Part shown: piece by piece, positions 27,830 to 38,102 of the stretch | How the letters are laid out: every line of letters starts with the position of its first letter | Position numbering within the stretch: position 1 is the stretch's first letter | NCBI GenBank assembly: GCA_025359205.1 | Contig: JANYHD010000018.1 | Span: 1-64,000, forward strand | DNA from: Gammaproteobacteria bacterium | GTDB lineage: Bacteria > Pseudomonadota > Gammaproteobacteria > Steroidobacterales > Steroidobacteraceae | Length of the DNA: 64,000 nucleotides | Reading direction: 5' to 3' | The notes under the pieces: model-generated | The model's database searches: none | What the model saw: the letters and a program-made list of their open reading frames with translations, nothing else | Told to the model about the DNA's origin: nothing | Position numbers and translations under genes: made by a program

Positions 27830-27923
27830 CGGTGGTTCATGTGTACGCCGCGCACAGTTTACGAGCCCGCTCGTTGCTCGGGTTCGGCGGGCGGCATATA
27901 AGAACTCTCAATTCGGAGGCGTT

Positions 27924-28139
27924 ATGTACCGCAACTGCATTGCCCTGATCGCCGCGCTGTCCTTGTCCGCCTGTGGCCTCGCCGAGACCGCCGCCACCGG
28001 CGCCACGGTGGTTCAATCCGAGGCCGAGGCTGCGAAGCAGGCGCACCAGACCGAGCAGCAGGTCCAGCAGCAGGTCGATGCCGCGCAGCAGGTGGACGCG
28101 GAACAGCGCCGTCGCGCCGAGGACAACGGCGCCAACTAA
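27924..28139 (+). CDS. Small lipoprotein with a helical, Gln-rich tail
   Basis: A 71-residue protein with a lipoprotein signal ending in LSAC (Cys17). The rest is a hydrophilic heptad-like helix rich in Gln and Ala (HQTEQQVQQQVDAAQQV), reminiscent of small coiled-coil envelope lipoproteins. CGGAGG lies four bases before the ATG. It ends 13 bases before the convergent rlmKL gene. Confidence 0.75.
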   Translation: MYRNCIALIAALSLSACGLAETAATGATVVQSEAEAAKQAHQTEQQVQQQVDAAQQVDAEQRRRAEDNGAN

Positions 28140-28152
28140 AGTGTGAACGGCC

Positions 28153-30323
<2,171 letters not shown>

Positions 30324-30327
<4 letters not shown>

Positions 30328-31823
30328 GCCAGGTCGATCCAGGTGGTCTTCAGTTCGGTGTACTTGTCGAAGGCGTGGAGTGACTTGTCGCGCCCGGTGC
30401 CTGACTGCTTGTAGCCACCGAAGGGCACGGTGATGTCGTCCGCGTCGTAGCAGTTGATGTACACCACGCCGGCACGCAGCGCGCGCGCGGCGCGGTGGGC
30501 GGTGGTGATATCACGTGTCCAGATGGCGGCCGCCAGCCCGTAGACGACGCCGTTGCCAATGCGGATCGCTTCATCCAGGTCGCGAAAACTCATGGTGGCC
30601 AGCACCGGACCGAAGATTTCCTCGCGCGCGATGCGCATGTCGGAGCGCACGTCCGCGAACACGGTCGGCTCGACGTAGCAGCCGCCGCTCGCCTGGCGCA
30701 CGCGCGCTCCGCCAACCGCCACCGCGGCGCCCTCGCTCCGGCCCGTGGCGATGTATTCCATGACGCGCTGAGTCTGCGGCTCGTCGACCAGCGCACCGAG
30801 GCGCGTCGCCGCATCGAGCGGATCACCGGGCGGCATGGCGCGCGCGATGGCCGTGATTTCCTCCAGCAGCGCATCGCGGATGCTCTCCTGCACCAGCAGT
30901 CGCGAGCCCGCCGAGCACATCTCCCCCTGGTTGAAGAAGATCGCGCCAGCGGCGGCGCGCGCGGCGCGCTTGAGATCCGGGTAATCGGCCATGACGATGT
31001 TCGGACTCTTGCCGCCGCATTCGAGCGACACGCGCTTGAGGTTCGACTGCGCGCCGTACTGGGCGATGAGCTTGCCGGTGGCGGTCGAACCGGTAAAGGC
31101 GATTGCGTCCACGTCCATGTGCAGCGCCAGCGCCTTGCCAGCGGTGTGCCCGAAGCCGGGCACGACGCTGAACACGCCCGGCGGCACGCCGGCTTCGAGC
31201 GCGAGCTCGGCCAGGCGCAGCGCGCTGAGCGGCGATTTCTCGGAGGGCTTGAGCACGAGTGAATTGCCTGCCGCCAGCACCGGCGCGATCTTCCAGGCCG
31301 CCATGATCATGGGGAAATTCCACGGCACGATGGCGCCGACCACGCCCACCGGCTCGCGCGTAATCAGTGCCAGCGCATCGGGCGCGGTGGGCGCGATCTC
31401 GCCATAGATCTTGTCGATCGCCTCGCCGTACCAGCGCAGGCAGCGGGCGGTGGCCGGCACGTCGACGGCCAGCGCATCGCTGATGGGCTTGCCCATGTCG
31501 AGCGTCTCGAGCAGCGCCAGCTCTTCGCTCGCGGCCTCGACCAGCCCGGCAAAGCTCTGCAGCACGCGTTTGCGCGCCGCCGGCGCCTGGCGCACCCAGT
31601 CGCCACGCTCGAAGGTCGTGCGCGCCGCGGACACCGCGGCGTCGATATCGGCCGTGTCGCCGGCCGCCACCAGCGCGAGCTGCCGCCCGTCGATCGGGCT
31701 CAGCGAAGGAAAAGTCGCACCGTTCTGCGCGGCCACGCGCCGGCCGTTGATCAGGGCCTCACCACGCATCTGCAGGGCGCGGGCACGAGCGTGCCAATCG
31801 ATTCCTTCGTACCTGCCGGACAT
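30324..31823 (-). CDS. puuC: Aldehyde dehydrogenase PuuC-type
   Basis: A 499-residue NAD(P)-dependent aldehyde dehydrogenase with catalytic Cys303 in NQGEMCSAGSR, general-base Glu268 in ECGGKSPN and the FTGSTATGK nucleotide loop. It is closest in style to PuuC, which oxidises gamma-glutamyl-gamma-aminobutyraldehyde; such enzymes also take 3-aminopropanal and 4-aminobutanal. It is divergent from the omega-aminotransferase gene with a 56-base shared promoter, and translationally coupled to rlmKL. Confidence 0.88.
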
Positions 31824-31879
31824 GATTATTCTCGCCTGCTCATGGTGGGGAGCCGCTGTTTATTCTATCCTTGCGCGCT

Positions 31880-33190
31880 ATGAACACCGATCTTTCCTCC
31901 TTCTGGATGCCCTTTACGCCGAACCGCCAGTTTCGCGCCGCGCCGCGCATGCTGGTCAAGGCCTCGGGGATGTATTACGAGAGTGACGACGGCCGCCGCA
32001 TCCTGGACGGTTCGGCCGGACTGTGGTGCGTGAACGCGGGCCATGCGCGCACCGAGATCCGCGACGCAGTCGCGCGGCAGCTCGAGACGCTCGACTTTGC
32101 GCCCACCTTCAACATGGGACACCCGCTGCCCTTCGAACTCGCCGCACGCCTGCGCTCGCACGCGCCCGCGGGCCTGGAACAGGTGTTCTTCACCAATTCC
32201 GGCTCCGAGGCGGCCGACTCGGCCCTCAAGATCGTGCTCGCCTATCACCGCCTGCGCGGCGAGCCGGAGCGCAACGTGCTCATCGGCCGCGAACGCGCCT
32301 ACCACGGCGTCGGCTTCGGGGGCATGTCGGTCGGCGGCATTCCAAAGAACCGCGAGGCCTGGCAGGGCTCGCTCCTGCCGCACGTCGCGCACTTGCGCGA
32401 CACGCATGACCTGGCGCGCAACGCCTTCACGCGCGGCGTGCCCGCGCAGGGCGTGGAGTTTGCCGATGATCTCGAGCGGCTGATCCGCGAGCATGGCGTG
32501 AAGCGCATCGCCGGCGTGATCGTCGAGCCAATCGCCGGCTCGACCGGCGTGTTGGTGCCGCCGCGCGGCTACCTCGAGCGGCTGCGCGAGATCTGCACGC
32601 GCCACGGCCTGCTGCTGATCTTCGACGAGGTGATCACGGGCTTCGGGCGCACCGGCGACTGGTTCGCGAGCCAGCAGTTCAAAGTCACCCCTGACCTACT
32701 GACTATGGCCAAGGGCATCACCAATGGCGCCGTACCGATGGGCGCGGTGTTCGTGCATCGCGATATACACGCGACTTTCATGAACGGCCCCCAGGCCGAC
32801 ATCGACCTGTACCACGGCTACACCTACAGCGGCCACCCGGTGGCTTGCGCTGCGGCGCTCGCAACGCTCGCCATTTATGAACGTGAAGGGTTGCCGCAGC
32901 GCGCCGCCGAACTTGCGCCCTACTGGGAAGAGCGTGCGCATTCGCTGCGCGGCTTGCCCGGGTTGATCGACATCCGCAACTACGGGATGGTCGCCGCCGT
33001 TGAGTTTGCCGCCGAAGCAGGCCGCAGCCCGACCCGCGCGTACGAGGTGTTCTGCAGCTGCTTCACTCGCGGCCTGCTGGCGCGGCTCACCGGCAACGTG
33101 CTGGCTTTCTCGCCGCCACTCACGGTGAGCCGCGCCGAGATCGACCAGCTTTACACCATCCTCGCCGAGGCGATCCGCGCCACGCCCTGA
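31880..33190 (+). CDS. Omega-amino acid:pyruvate aminotransferase (class III)
   Basis: A 436-residue PLP enzyme with PLP lysine Lys278 in TMAKGITNGA and FDEVITGFGRTG (Asp249). It matches the beta-alanine:pyruvate (omega-amino acid:pyruvate) transaminase group, including the N-terminal FWMPFTPNRQF. Such enzymes take beta-alanine, GABA or putrescine as amino donors. With PuuC opposite, it could deaminate beta-alanine formed from 1,3-diaminopropane, or GABA. The ATG at 31880 is preferred over the TTG at 31871. Confidence 0.85.
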   Translation: MNTDLSSFWMPFTPNRQFRAAPRMLVKASGMYYESDDGRRILDGSAGLWCVNAGHARTEIRDAVARQLETLDFAPTFNMGHPLPFELAARLRSHAPAGLEQVFFTNSGSEAADSALKIVLAYHRLRGEPERNVLIGRERAYHGVGFGGMSVGGIPKNREAWQGSLLPHVAHLRDTHDLARNAFTRGVPAQGVEFADDLERLIREHGVKRIAGVIVEPIAGSTGVLVPPRGYLERLREICTRHGLLLIFDEVITGFGRTGDWFASQQFKVTPDLLTMAKGITNGAVPMGAVFVHRDIHATFMNGPQADIDLYHGYTYSGHPVACAAALATLAIYEREGLPQRAAELAPYWEERAHSLRGLPGLIDIRNYGMVAAVEFAAEAGRSPTRAYEVFCSCFTRGLLARLTGNVLAFSPPLTVSRAEIDQLYTILAEAIRATP

Positions 33191-33210
33191 TTGCAAGCCG
33201 CGCGGCCAGT

Positions 33211-33248
33211 TTGGTGCAGCACGCGCGCGCGCGCTTGCCGTATTGGTG
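33211..33248 (+). promoter_or_regulatory. Two NtrC-like half-sites
   Basis: TTGGTGCA occurs twice, 30 bases apart, about 145-180 bases before the sigma-54 promoter. TGGTGCA is the right half of the NtrC site (TGCACCA-N3-TGGTGCA). The left halves are poor (2-3 of 7 matching), so these are half-sites only. Confidence 0.35.
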
Positions 33249-33392
33249 CATGGCGCCGGCGCAACACATAGCCAGGTCCGCGAGCAACCACATTAGCAGA
33301 GATTGCTAAGTGATTGGTTATTCATAGAAAGACCTCTGCCCGGCATCGTCCCGGCAACGCTCGTCCTGATCCCGGGTCCTTTCACAAGCGGC

Positions 33393-33408
33393 TGGCACGC
33401 GACGTGCT
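33393..33408 (+). promoter_or_regulatory. Sigma-54 (RpoN) promoter of the porin gene
   Basis: TGGCACGCGACGTGCT matches TGGCACG-N4-TTGCW with one mismatch and the correct GG-to-GC spacing. It is on the coding strand of the porin, 104 bases before its ATG. Confidence 0.7.
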
Positions 33409-33511
33409 TCCAGTGTTTGCGTGGAGCACTGCCGATGTGCCCGCGGCTGCGGGGCGTATCGCTCCGCGATGCACTCAATCCAACCAGTCCCAACGAGGGA
33501 GATTGTTCAAA

Positions 33512-34600
33512 ATGTTAACGTCTGGAAAAACCGCCGTGACGATGTCGCTGATCCTGGCGACGGCCGCGGCCGGTACGGCCTATGCGGACGAACCGGCCAA
33601 ACCTGCAGCCGCTTCATTGTCCGATGTGCTGGATGCCTCGGGGATCGCGGCGACCGGTTACGCTGATGCCACTTTCTCGTATGGCAATCACTCCGCGGCG
33701 CTCCTGCCCGACACCAGTGCGGTCAACACCTTCGCCCTGAACCAGGTTGCGCTCACGATTTCCAAGCTCCCCAGCTCGGGCTTTGGCGTCTTGGTGAACC
33801 TGGTCGATGGCACCGAGGCCGGCACCGGTCTCTATGCGCCCAGCTACAGCTACGCCGGCAACGTCAACAGCTCCACCAAACTCGACGTGCTGCAGGCCTA
33901 CGCGCAATACGCCAGCGGCAAGGTCACCGTGCTGATGGGCAAGTTCGTGACGCTCGCCGGCGCCGAAGTGGCGGCCCCCACGGGCAATACCAACGTTTCG
34001 CGCTCGCTGCTGTTCTGGTACTCCGAACCGATCAACCACACGGGCGTGCGGGTCGTGTACGCGGCCACCGACAAGGCCAGCTTCACTTTCGGCGCCAACA
34101 ATGGCTGGAATACGGAAACCAGCACGGGATCGGGCAAGACCGTGGAGCTGGGTTTCAGCCTGACTCCTTCAAAGGCCTTTGCGCTGGCTGGCGCCGCCTA
34201 CTATGGCGACACAGACGTCGCAGCGGGCCTCGGCAAGAAGACGCTGGCAGATCTCGTGGCCACCTGGACTGCCAGCCCCTCGCTGACGGTGATCGGCAAC
34301 TTCGACTGGAACAAGCAGGAAATCACCAACGGCACTTCGTTCAGCTGGTGGGCGGCGGCGGGTTACCTGAACTACACCTTCAGTGATACCTGGCACACTT
34401 CGTTCCGCCTCGAGTACCTGGACGACCAGGACGGCGCCATCAATGGCACGAAGCAGAAACTGAAGGAAGGCACGCTGACCTTCGGCTACGCGCCGGCGAA
34501 GCACTACGAGTTCCGCGTCGAAGGCCGCTACGACAAATCGGACCAGGCCGGCTCAACCGACATCACGCAGGGCTGGCTGCAGGCGCTCTACAAGTTCTGA
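33512..34600 (+). CDS. Outer-membrane porin (BBP2/OmpL-like family)
   Basis: A 362-residue barrel with signal peptide ending at AYADE (about residue 25). The repeats of alternating hydrophobic residues and the terminal Phe (ALYKF) fit the putative beta-barrel porin-2 family. GAGGGAG is ten bases before the ATG; the frame continues upstream but lacks a signal peptide there. The gene has its own sigma-54 promoter and an intrinsic terminator. It probably admits small nitrogen-containing or other solutes; that is inferred from the promoter type and from the polyamine genes next to it. Confidence 0.82.
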   Translation: MLTSGKTAVTMSLILATAAAGTAYADEPAKPAAASLSDVLDASGIAATGYADATFSYGNHSAALLPDTSAVNTFALNQVALTISKLPSSGFGVLVNLVDGTEAGTGLYAPSYSYAGNVNSSTKLDVLQAYAQYASGKVTVLMGKFVTLAGAEVAAPTGNTNVSRSLLFWYSEPINHTGVRVVYAATDKASFTFGANNGWNTETSTGSGKTVELGFSLTPSKAFALAGAAYYGDTDVAAGLGKKTLADLVATWTASPSLTVIGNFDWNKQEITNGTSFSWWAAAGYLNYTFSDTWHTSFRLEYLDDQDGAINGTKQKLKEGTLTFGYAPAKHYEFRVEGRYDKSDQAGSTDITQGWLQALYKF

Positions 34601-34618
34601 ACGCAAAGTTCCTGGTTG

Positions 34619-34659
34619 ACGGGGCCCCGGTACAGTGAATATTCGGGGCCCCGTTTTTT
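34619..34659 (+). terminator. Intrinsic terminator after the porin gene
   Basis: ACGGGGCCCCG pairs with CGGGGCCCCGT around a 14-base loop, then six T. It is 18 bases after the porin stop and its T-run overlaps the stop codon of the convergent cupin gene, so it may serve both sides. Confidence 0.85.
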
Positions 34660-34999
34660 ATTCGTAGATCGCGTAGACCTTGCGGCAGGGCTCGATCACT
34701 TCCCAGGTGCCGCGAAACCCGCTCGGAATGACGAAGCTGTCGCCGGCGCGGTACAGCTTTGAGCGTCCGGCCTCGTCGGTGAGCCGCACCGACCCCGCGA
34801 GCAGGTGGCACAGTTCGTACTCCGTGTAGTTCACGCGCCAGGCACCGGTGCCGGAGGCCCATTCACCGACGTGAAAGCGGCCGTCGCCCGAGGACAGCAC
34901 GTTCCAGAGTTGCTGGCGCGGATTGCCGGCCACCAGGTTGGCCGCGGCCGGGGCGCTCTCCTCGCCCTTGCCCAGGGCCTTGAAGTCCTTTATTTCCAA
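34658..34999 (-). CDS. Single-domain cupin (Cupin_3/DUF861)
   Basis: A 113-residue cupin: strands with the G(X)5 turn near YELCHLLAGSVRLTD and a second conserved region GDSFVIPSGFRGTWEV. The fold group includes ureidoglycine aminohydrolase-like proteins. It is close in pattern to each half of the bicupin at 36412. It is the only minus-strand gene of this small cluster. Metal ligands cannot be assigned with confidence. Confidence 0.8.
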   Translation of the reverse strand: MEIKDFKALGKGEESAPAAANLVAGNPRQQLWNVLSSGDGRFHVGEWASGTGAWRVNYTEYELCHLLAGSVRLTDEAGRSKLYRAGDSFVIPSGFRGTWEVIEPCRKVYAIYE

Positions 35000-35114
35000 G
35001 CTGCACCCCCACTCTGCCCGTCGATTGCACTAGCGTAGCAGGATTGCCGCACGCGGCTCCCGTTCGACGCGCCCCGCACCGCCGTGCTCAAATACGCCAT
35101 GGAGCCTGCCTGAA

Positions 35115-36419
35115 ATGACCCCCAGCCATTCACGCACGATCGCCTTCTTCCCGGAAGCCGCTTATGGCCCGGCGCTGAATTCAGTGGGCATCGCCCAGGC
35201 CGTGACCCGCCTCGGTCACAGGGCCGTGTTCCTATCGGACCCGGGCTTCGTCGATGTCTATCGCGGCTACGGTTTCGACACGCATCCGGTGAATCTCTCC
35301 GAACCCATGCCGCCCGAGCAGATGGCGCGCTTCTGGGAGGATTTCATCAATGGCCACCTGCCCAACTTCTACAAGTCGGCCTACGACCAGATCGACAACT
35401 ACGTGAAGGAATGCTGGGCCGCGATCGTCGACAGCGCGCGCTACGCGCAGCGCGACCTGCCGGGCGTGCTCTCGCAGATCCGGCCCGACCTGATCTGCGT
35501 CGACAATGTGATCCTCTTTCCGGCCATCAAGCAGCACGGCGCGCCCTGGGTGCGCATCGTCTCGTGCTCGGAAAATGAAATCGAGGACCCGGCGATACCG
35601 CCGCACCTATCGGGTTGCGGCGAGGACGACCGGGCCTGCCATGCGCGTTTTCGCGCGCACTTCAACGAAGTGATCGCCCCGCTCCACGCGAGCTTCAACC
35701 AGTTCCTCGTGGCGCAGGGCGAGCGGCCCTACCCGCTGGGCCAGTTCTTCGAGACCTCGCCCTACCTGAACCTGTTGCTGTACCCGGAGTCCGTGCGCTT
35801 CAATCGCTCGCGGCCGCTCCCACCGGCGCAGTTCCAGTACCTCGAAGGCTGCGTGCGCCAGGAAAAGTCCTACACCGTGCCGCGCTTCGCAGCGCACGAC
35901 AACGCGCCGCTCCTGTACCTGTCCTTCGGAAGCCTGGGCGCGGGCGATGTCACGCTGCTCAAGCGACTGATTGCGGCACTCGCTCGCCTGCCCTACCGCT
36001 CGCTCGTCAACGTCGGCGGCTACAAGGATCAATACACCGAGCTACCGCCCAACGTGATCATCGAGAGCTGGTTCCCGCAGCCGTCGGTGATCCCGCAGGT
36101 CGATGTGGTCATCCACCACGGCGGCAACAATTCATTCACGGAGTGCCTGCTGTTCGGCAAGCCCGCCATCATCATGCCCTTCGCCTGGGACGGCCACGAC
36201 AACGCCACGCGTGTCCAGGAGACCGGGCACGGCTTCCGGCTGAATCGCGCCGACTGGACCGAAGCGGAGCTGGCCGCGCGCATCGACTCCTGCCTGCATG
36301 ATCCGGCGCTGCGCGCCCGAGTCGAGACAACCAGTGCGCGCATGCGTGCGCAGGATGGTCCCGCCAGGGCCGCGCAACTGCTGGCGGGACTGCTCACGCA
36401 GGAGCGCCAGCGTGCCTGA
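35115..36419 (+). CDS. MGT-family (GT1-like) glycosyltransferase
   Basis: A 434-residue enzyme with the GT-B fold typical of macrolide/UDP-sugar glycosyltransferases. The donor-site region is visible at about 340-365: WFPQPSVIPQVDVVIHHGG, then a FTECLLFGKP segment and MPFAWDGHDNA. Acceptor and sugar donor are unknown. The last codons overlap the start of the bicupin gene by eight bases, so the two are made together. Confidence 0.82.
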   Translation: MTPSHSRTIAFFPEAAYGPALNSVGIAQAVTRLGHRAVFLSDPGFVDVYRGYGFDTHPVNLSEPMPPEQMARFWEDFINGHLPNFYKSAYDQIDNYVKECWAAIVDSARYAQRDLPGVLSQIRPDLICVDNVILFPAIKQHGAPWVRIVSCSENEIEDPAIPPHLSGCGEDDRACHARFRAHFNEVIAPLHASFNQFLVAQGERPYPLGQFFETSPYLNLLLYPESVRFNRSRPLPPAQFQYLEGCVRQEKSYTVPRFAAHDNAPLLYLSFGSLGAGDVTLLKRLIAALARLPYRSLVNVGGYKDQYTELPPNVIIESWFPQPSVIPQVDVVIHHGGNNSFTECLLFGKPAIIMPFAWDGHDNATRVQETGHGFRLNRADWTEAELAARIDSCLHDPALRARVETTSARMRAQDGPARAAQLLAGLLTQERQRA

Positions 36420-37179
36420 AGGTACCTCCTCCGCACCGCACCTGGCGAATGCTTCAACACGCACCGATGTGGTGTCCTGGGGCGCGCAACCCGAGGCACT
36501 TGCGGGCAACTCACAATCCAGCGGGCGCGTGCTGTACAAGGGCCCGGGCGGGCAACCTGAATCGGGGCTGTGGATCTGCACGCCGGGCCGCTGGCGGCTG
36601 GCGATCCCACGCGATGAATTGTGCTACTTCGTTGCCGGCCGCGCCGATTACCTCCACGACAATGGCGAGCGGGTCGCGATCGCACCGCATACCTTGGTGC
36701 TGTTTCCGGCGGGCTGGACCGGCGAGTGCACGGTGCACGAGACCCTGCGCAACACCTACATGCTGACCGCGGCCACCAGCGATGCGGCCGGCGCGGACCC
36801 CGCCCTCGCAGACACGGGCCACGGCGCGTTACCGATGGCAGCGCCGAGCCTGCTCGAGCCACTTGCACAGACCAACCTGGTCGACTGGGGCCTTATTCCG
36901 ACGATGCTTGAGGGAGCCTCGCACGCATCGGGGAAGCTCCTCTACAAGGGGTCGCAGGGGCGCTCCGAGAGCGGCATCTGGCGTTGCACTCCCGGACGCT
37001 GGGCCTGCCACGTGACCCGCGACGAGTACTGTCACTTCCTGGCCGGCCGCAGCACCTACGTGCACGAGAGCGGCGAAGTCATCGAGATCGCACCGGACAC
37101 CGTGGCCTACTTTCCGCAGGGCTGGCGCGGTGTGTGCACGGTCCACGAGACTGTCACCAAGGTGTACATGATCCACTGA
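36412..37179 (+). CDS. Bicupin protein with two tandem Cupin_3 domains
   Basis: A 255-residue soluble protein made of two matching units (about 38-118 and 174-254). Each reads LYKG, then a CTPGRW segment, DE-C-F-AGR, IAP-T and CTVHET, so it arose by internal duplication. The GTG start at 36412 has AGGAG seven bases upstream and overlaps the glycosyltransferase stop. Each half keeps the small-side-chain positions of the DUF861 cupins. Together with the single cupin at 34658 this gives three related domains within 2.5 kb. Function unknown; binding or modifying a sugar adduct made by the neighbour is a guess. Confidence 0.8.
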   Translation: MPEGTSSAPHLANASTRTDVVSWGAQPEALAGNSQSSGRVLYKGPGGQPESGLWICTPGRWRLAIPRDELCYFVAGRADYLHDNGERVAIAPHTLVLFPAGWTGECTVHETLRNTYMLTAATSDAAGADPALADTGHGALPMAAPSLLEPLAQTNLVDWGLIPTMLEGASHASGKLLYKGSQGRSESGIWRCTPGRWACHVTRDEYCHFLAGRSTYVHESGEVIEIAPDTVAYFPQGWRGVCTVHETVTKVYMIH

Positions 37180-37307
37180 GCGGCGGATGTTTATTGTGAA
37201 GTTCAGGCGCCAAGACGCTGATTTCATGAGTCTGTCATCTAACTGACATCTGCGCTTCATGCAGCTGGCCGAAGCTGGAGCCGCCTTCCAAGCGGAGTCA
37301 GCAGCAC

Positions 37308-38102
37308 ATGGCCCCAGCGCATCTCCCCCAGCTCCAGGTACGCACCGCGTTCCTGTCGGACATCCACCTCGGCGCGCGCGAGTGCCGCGCCGAACTGGTG
37401 CTCGACTTCCTGCACCGCGTGCACATGCAGGAGTTGTACCTGGTGGGCGACATCGTCGACGTGTGGAGTCTGCGACGTAGCTTCTACTGGCCGCAGATCC
37501 ACAACAATGTGCTGCGCACGATCCTCGGCAAGGCCAAGCACGGCACCCGCGTGATCTACGTGCCGGGCAACCACGACGAGGAATTCCGCGACCTCGACGC
37601 CGCGGTGTTCGGCAACCTGGAAGTGCATCGCGAGTACGTACACACGACGGCCTCAGGCCGTCGCATGCTGGTGGCGCACGGCGACGAGTTCGACGCCAAT
37701 GTGAAGTTCAGCCGTTGGCTGGCGGCGCTGGGCTCGGGCATGTACGACGTGAGCCTGGCACTGAATCGTGTCGTCAACCGCGTGCGCCGCGCGGCCGGTT
37801 TTCCCTACTGGTCGCTGGCCAGTTACCTGAAATCAAAGGTCGGCAGCGCCGGCCAGTACGTGCGGTTGTTCGAGGAAGCCGCCGCGCACGCCGCGCTGCG
37901 CCGCGGGCTCGATGGCATCATCTGCGGGCACATCCATCGGCCCGCCAATCGCGAGCTGCATGGCGTGCGTTACTGCAATACCGGCGACTGGGTGGAGAAC
38001 TGCTCGGCGCTCATCGAGGACCGGAGCGGCGAATTGCGGCTGTGGCAGCTCGCCGACTGGGCTCAGGAAGCGCCCGCCGGGCGGCTCGCAACCGCCGCCT
38101 GA
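37308..38102 (+). CDS. UDP-2,3-diacylglucosamine diphosphatase-like phosphoesterase (LpxH family)
   Basis: A 264-residue metallophosphoesterase with SDIHLG at 17-22, GDIVDVW, GNHDEEF and HGDEFD, then GHIHRP, the standard calcineurin-like metal sites. This fits LpxH-type enzymes that cut UDP-diacylglucosamine in lipid A synthesis. The 3' end overlaps the convergent metalloprotease gene by 40 bases. Confidence 0.82.
   Translation: MAPAHLPQLQVRTAFLSDIHLGARECRAELVLDFLHRVHMQELYLVGDIVDVWSLRRSFYWPQIHNNVLRTILGKAKHGTRVIYVPGNHDEEFRDLDAAVFGNLEVHREYVHTTASGRRMLVAHGDEFDANVKFSRWLAALGSGMYDVSLALNRVVNRVRRAAGFPYWSLASYLKSKVGSAGQYVRLFEEAAAHAALRRGLDGIICGHIHRPANRELHGVRYCNTGDWVENCSALIEDRSGELRLWQLADWAQEAPAGRLATAA

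Larger units (their letters stand above)
33191..33511 (+). promoter_or_regulatory. 321-base regulatory region of the porin gene
   Basis: Non-coding stretch holding two TTGGTGCA half-sites (33211-33218 and 33241-33248) and a sigma-54 type promoter (33393-33408), about 100 bases before the porin start. A frame running through it into the porin has no ribosome site and is not a gene. Confidence 0.6.

Noticed and set aside
33314-33511. N-terminal extension of the porin
   Set aside because: The extra 66 codons lack a signal peptide and ribosome site and cover the sigma-54 promoter; the signal peptide begins at 33512.
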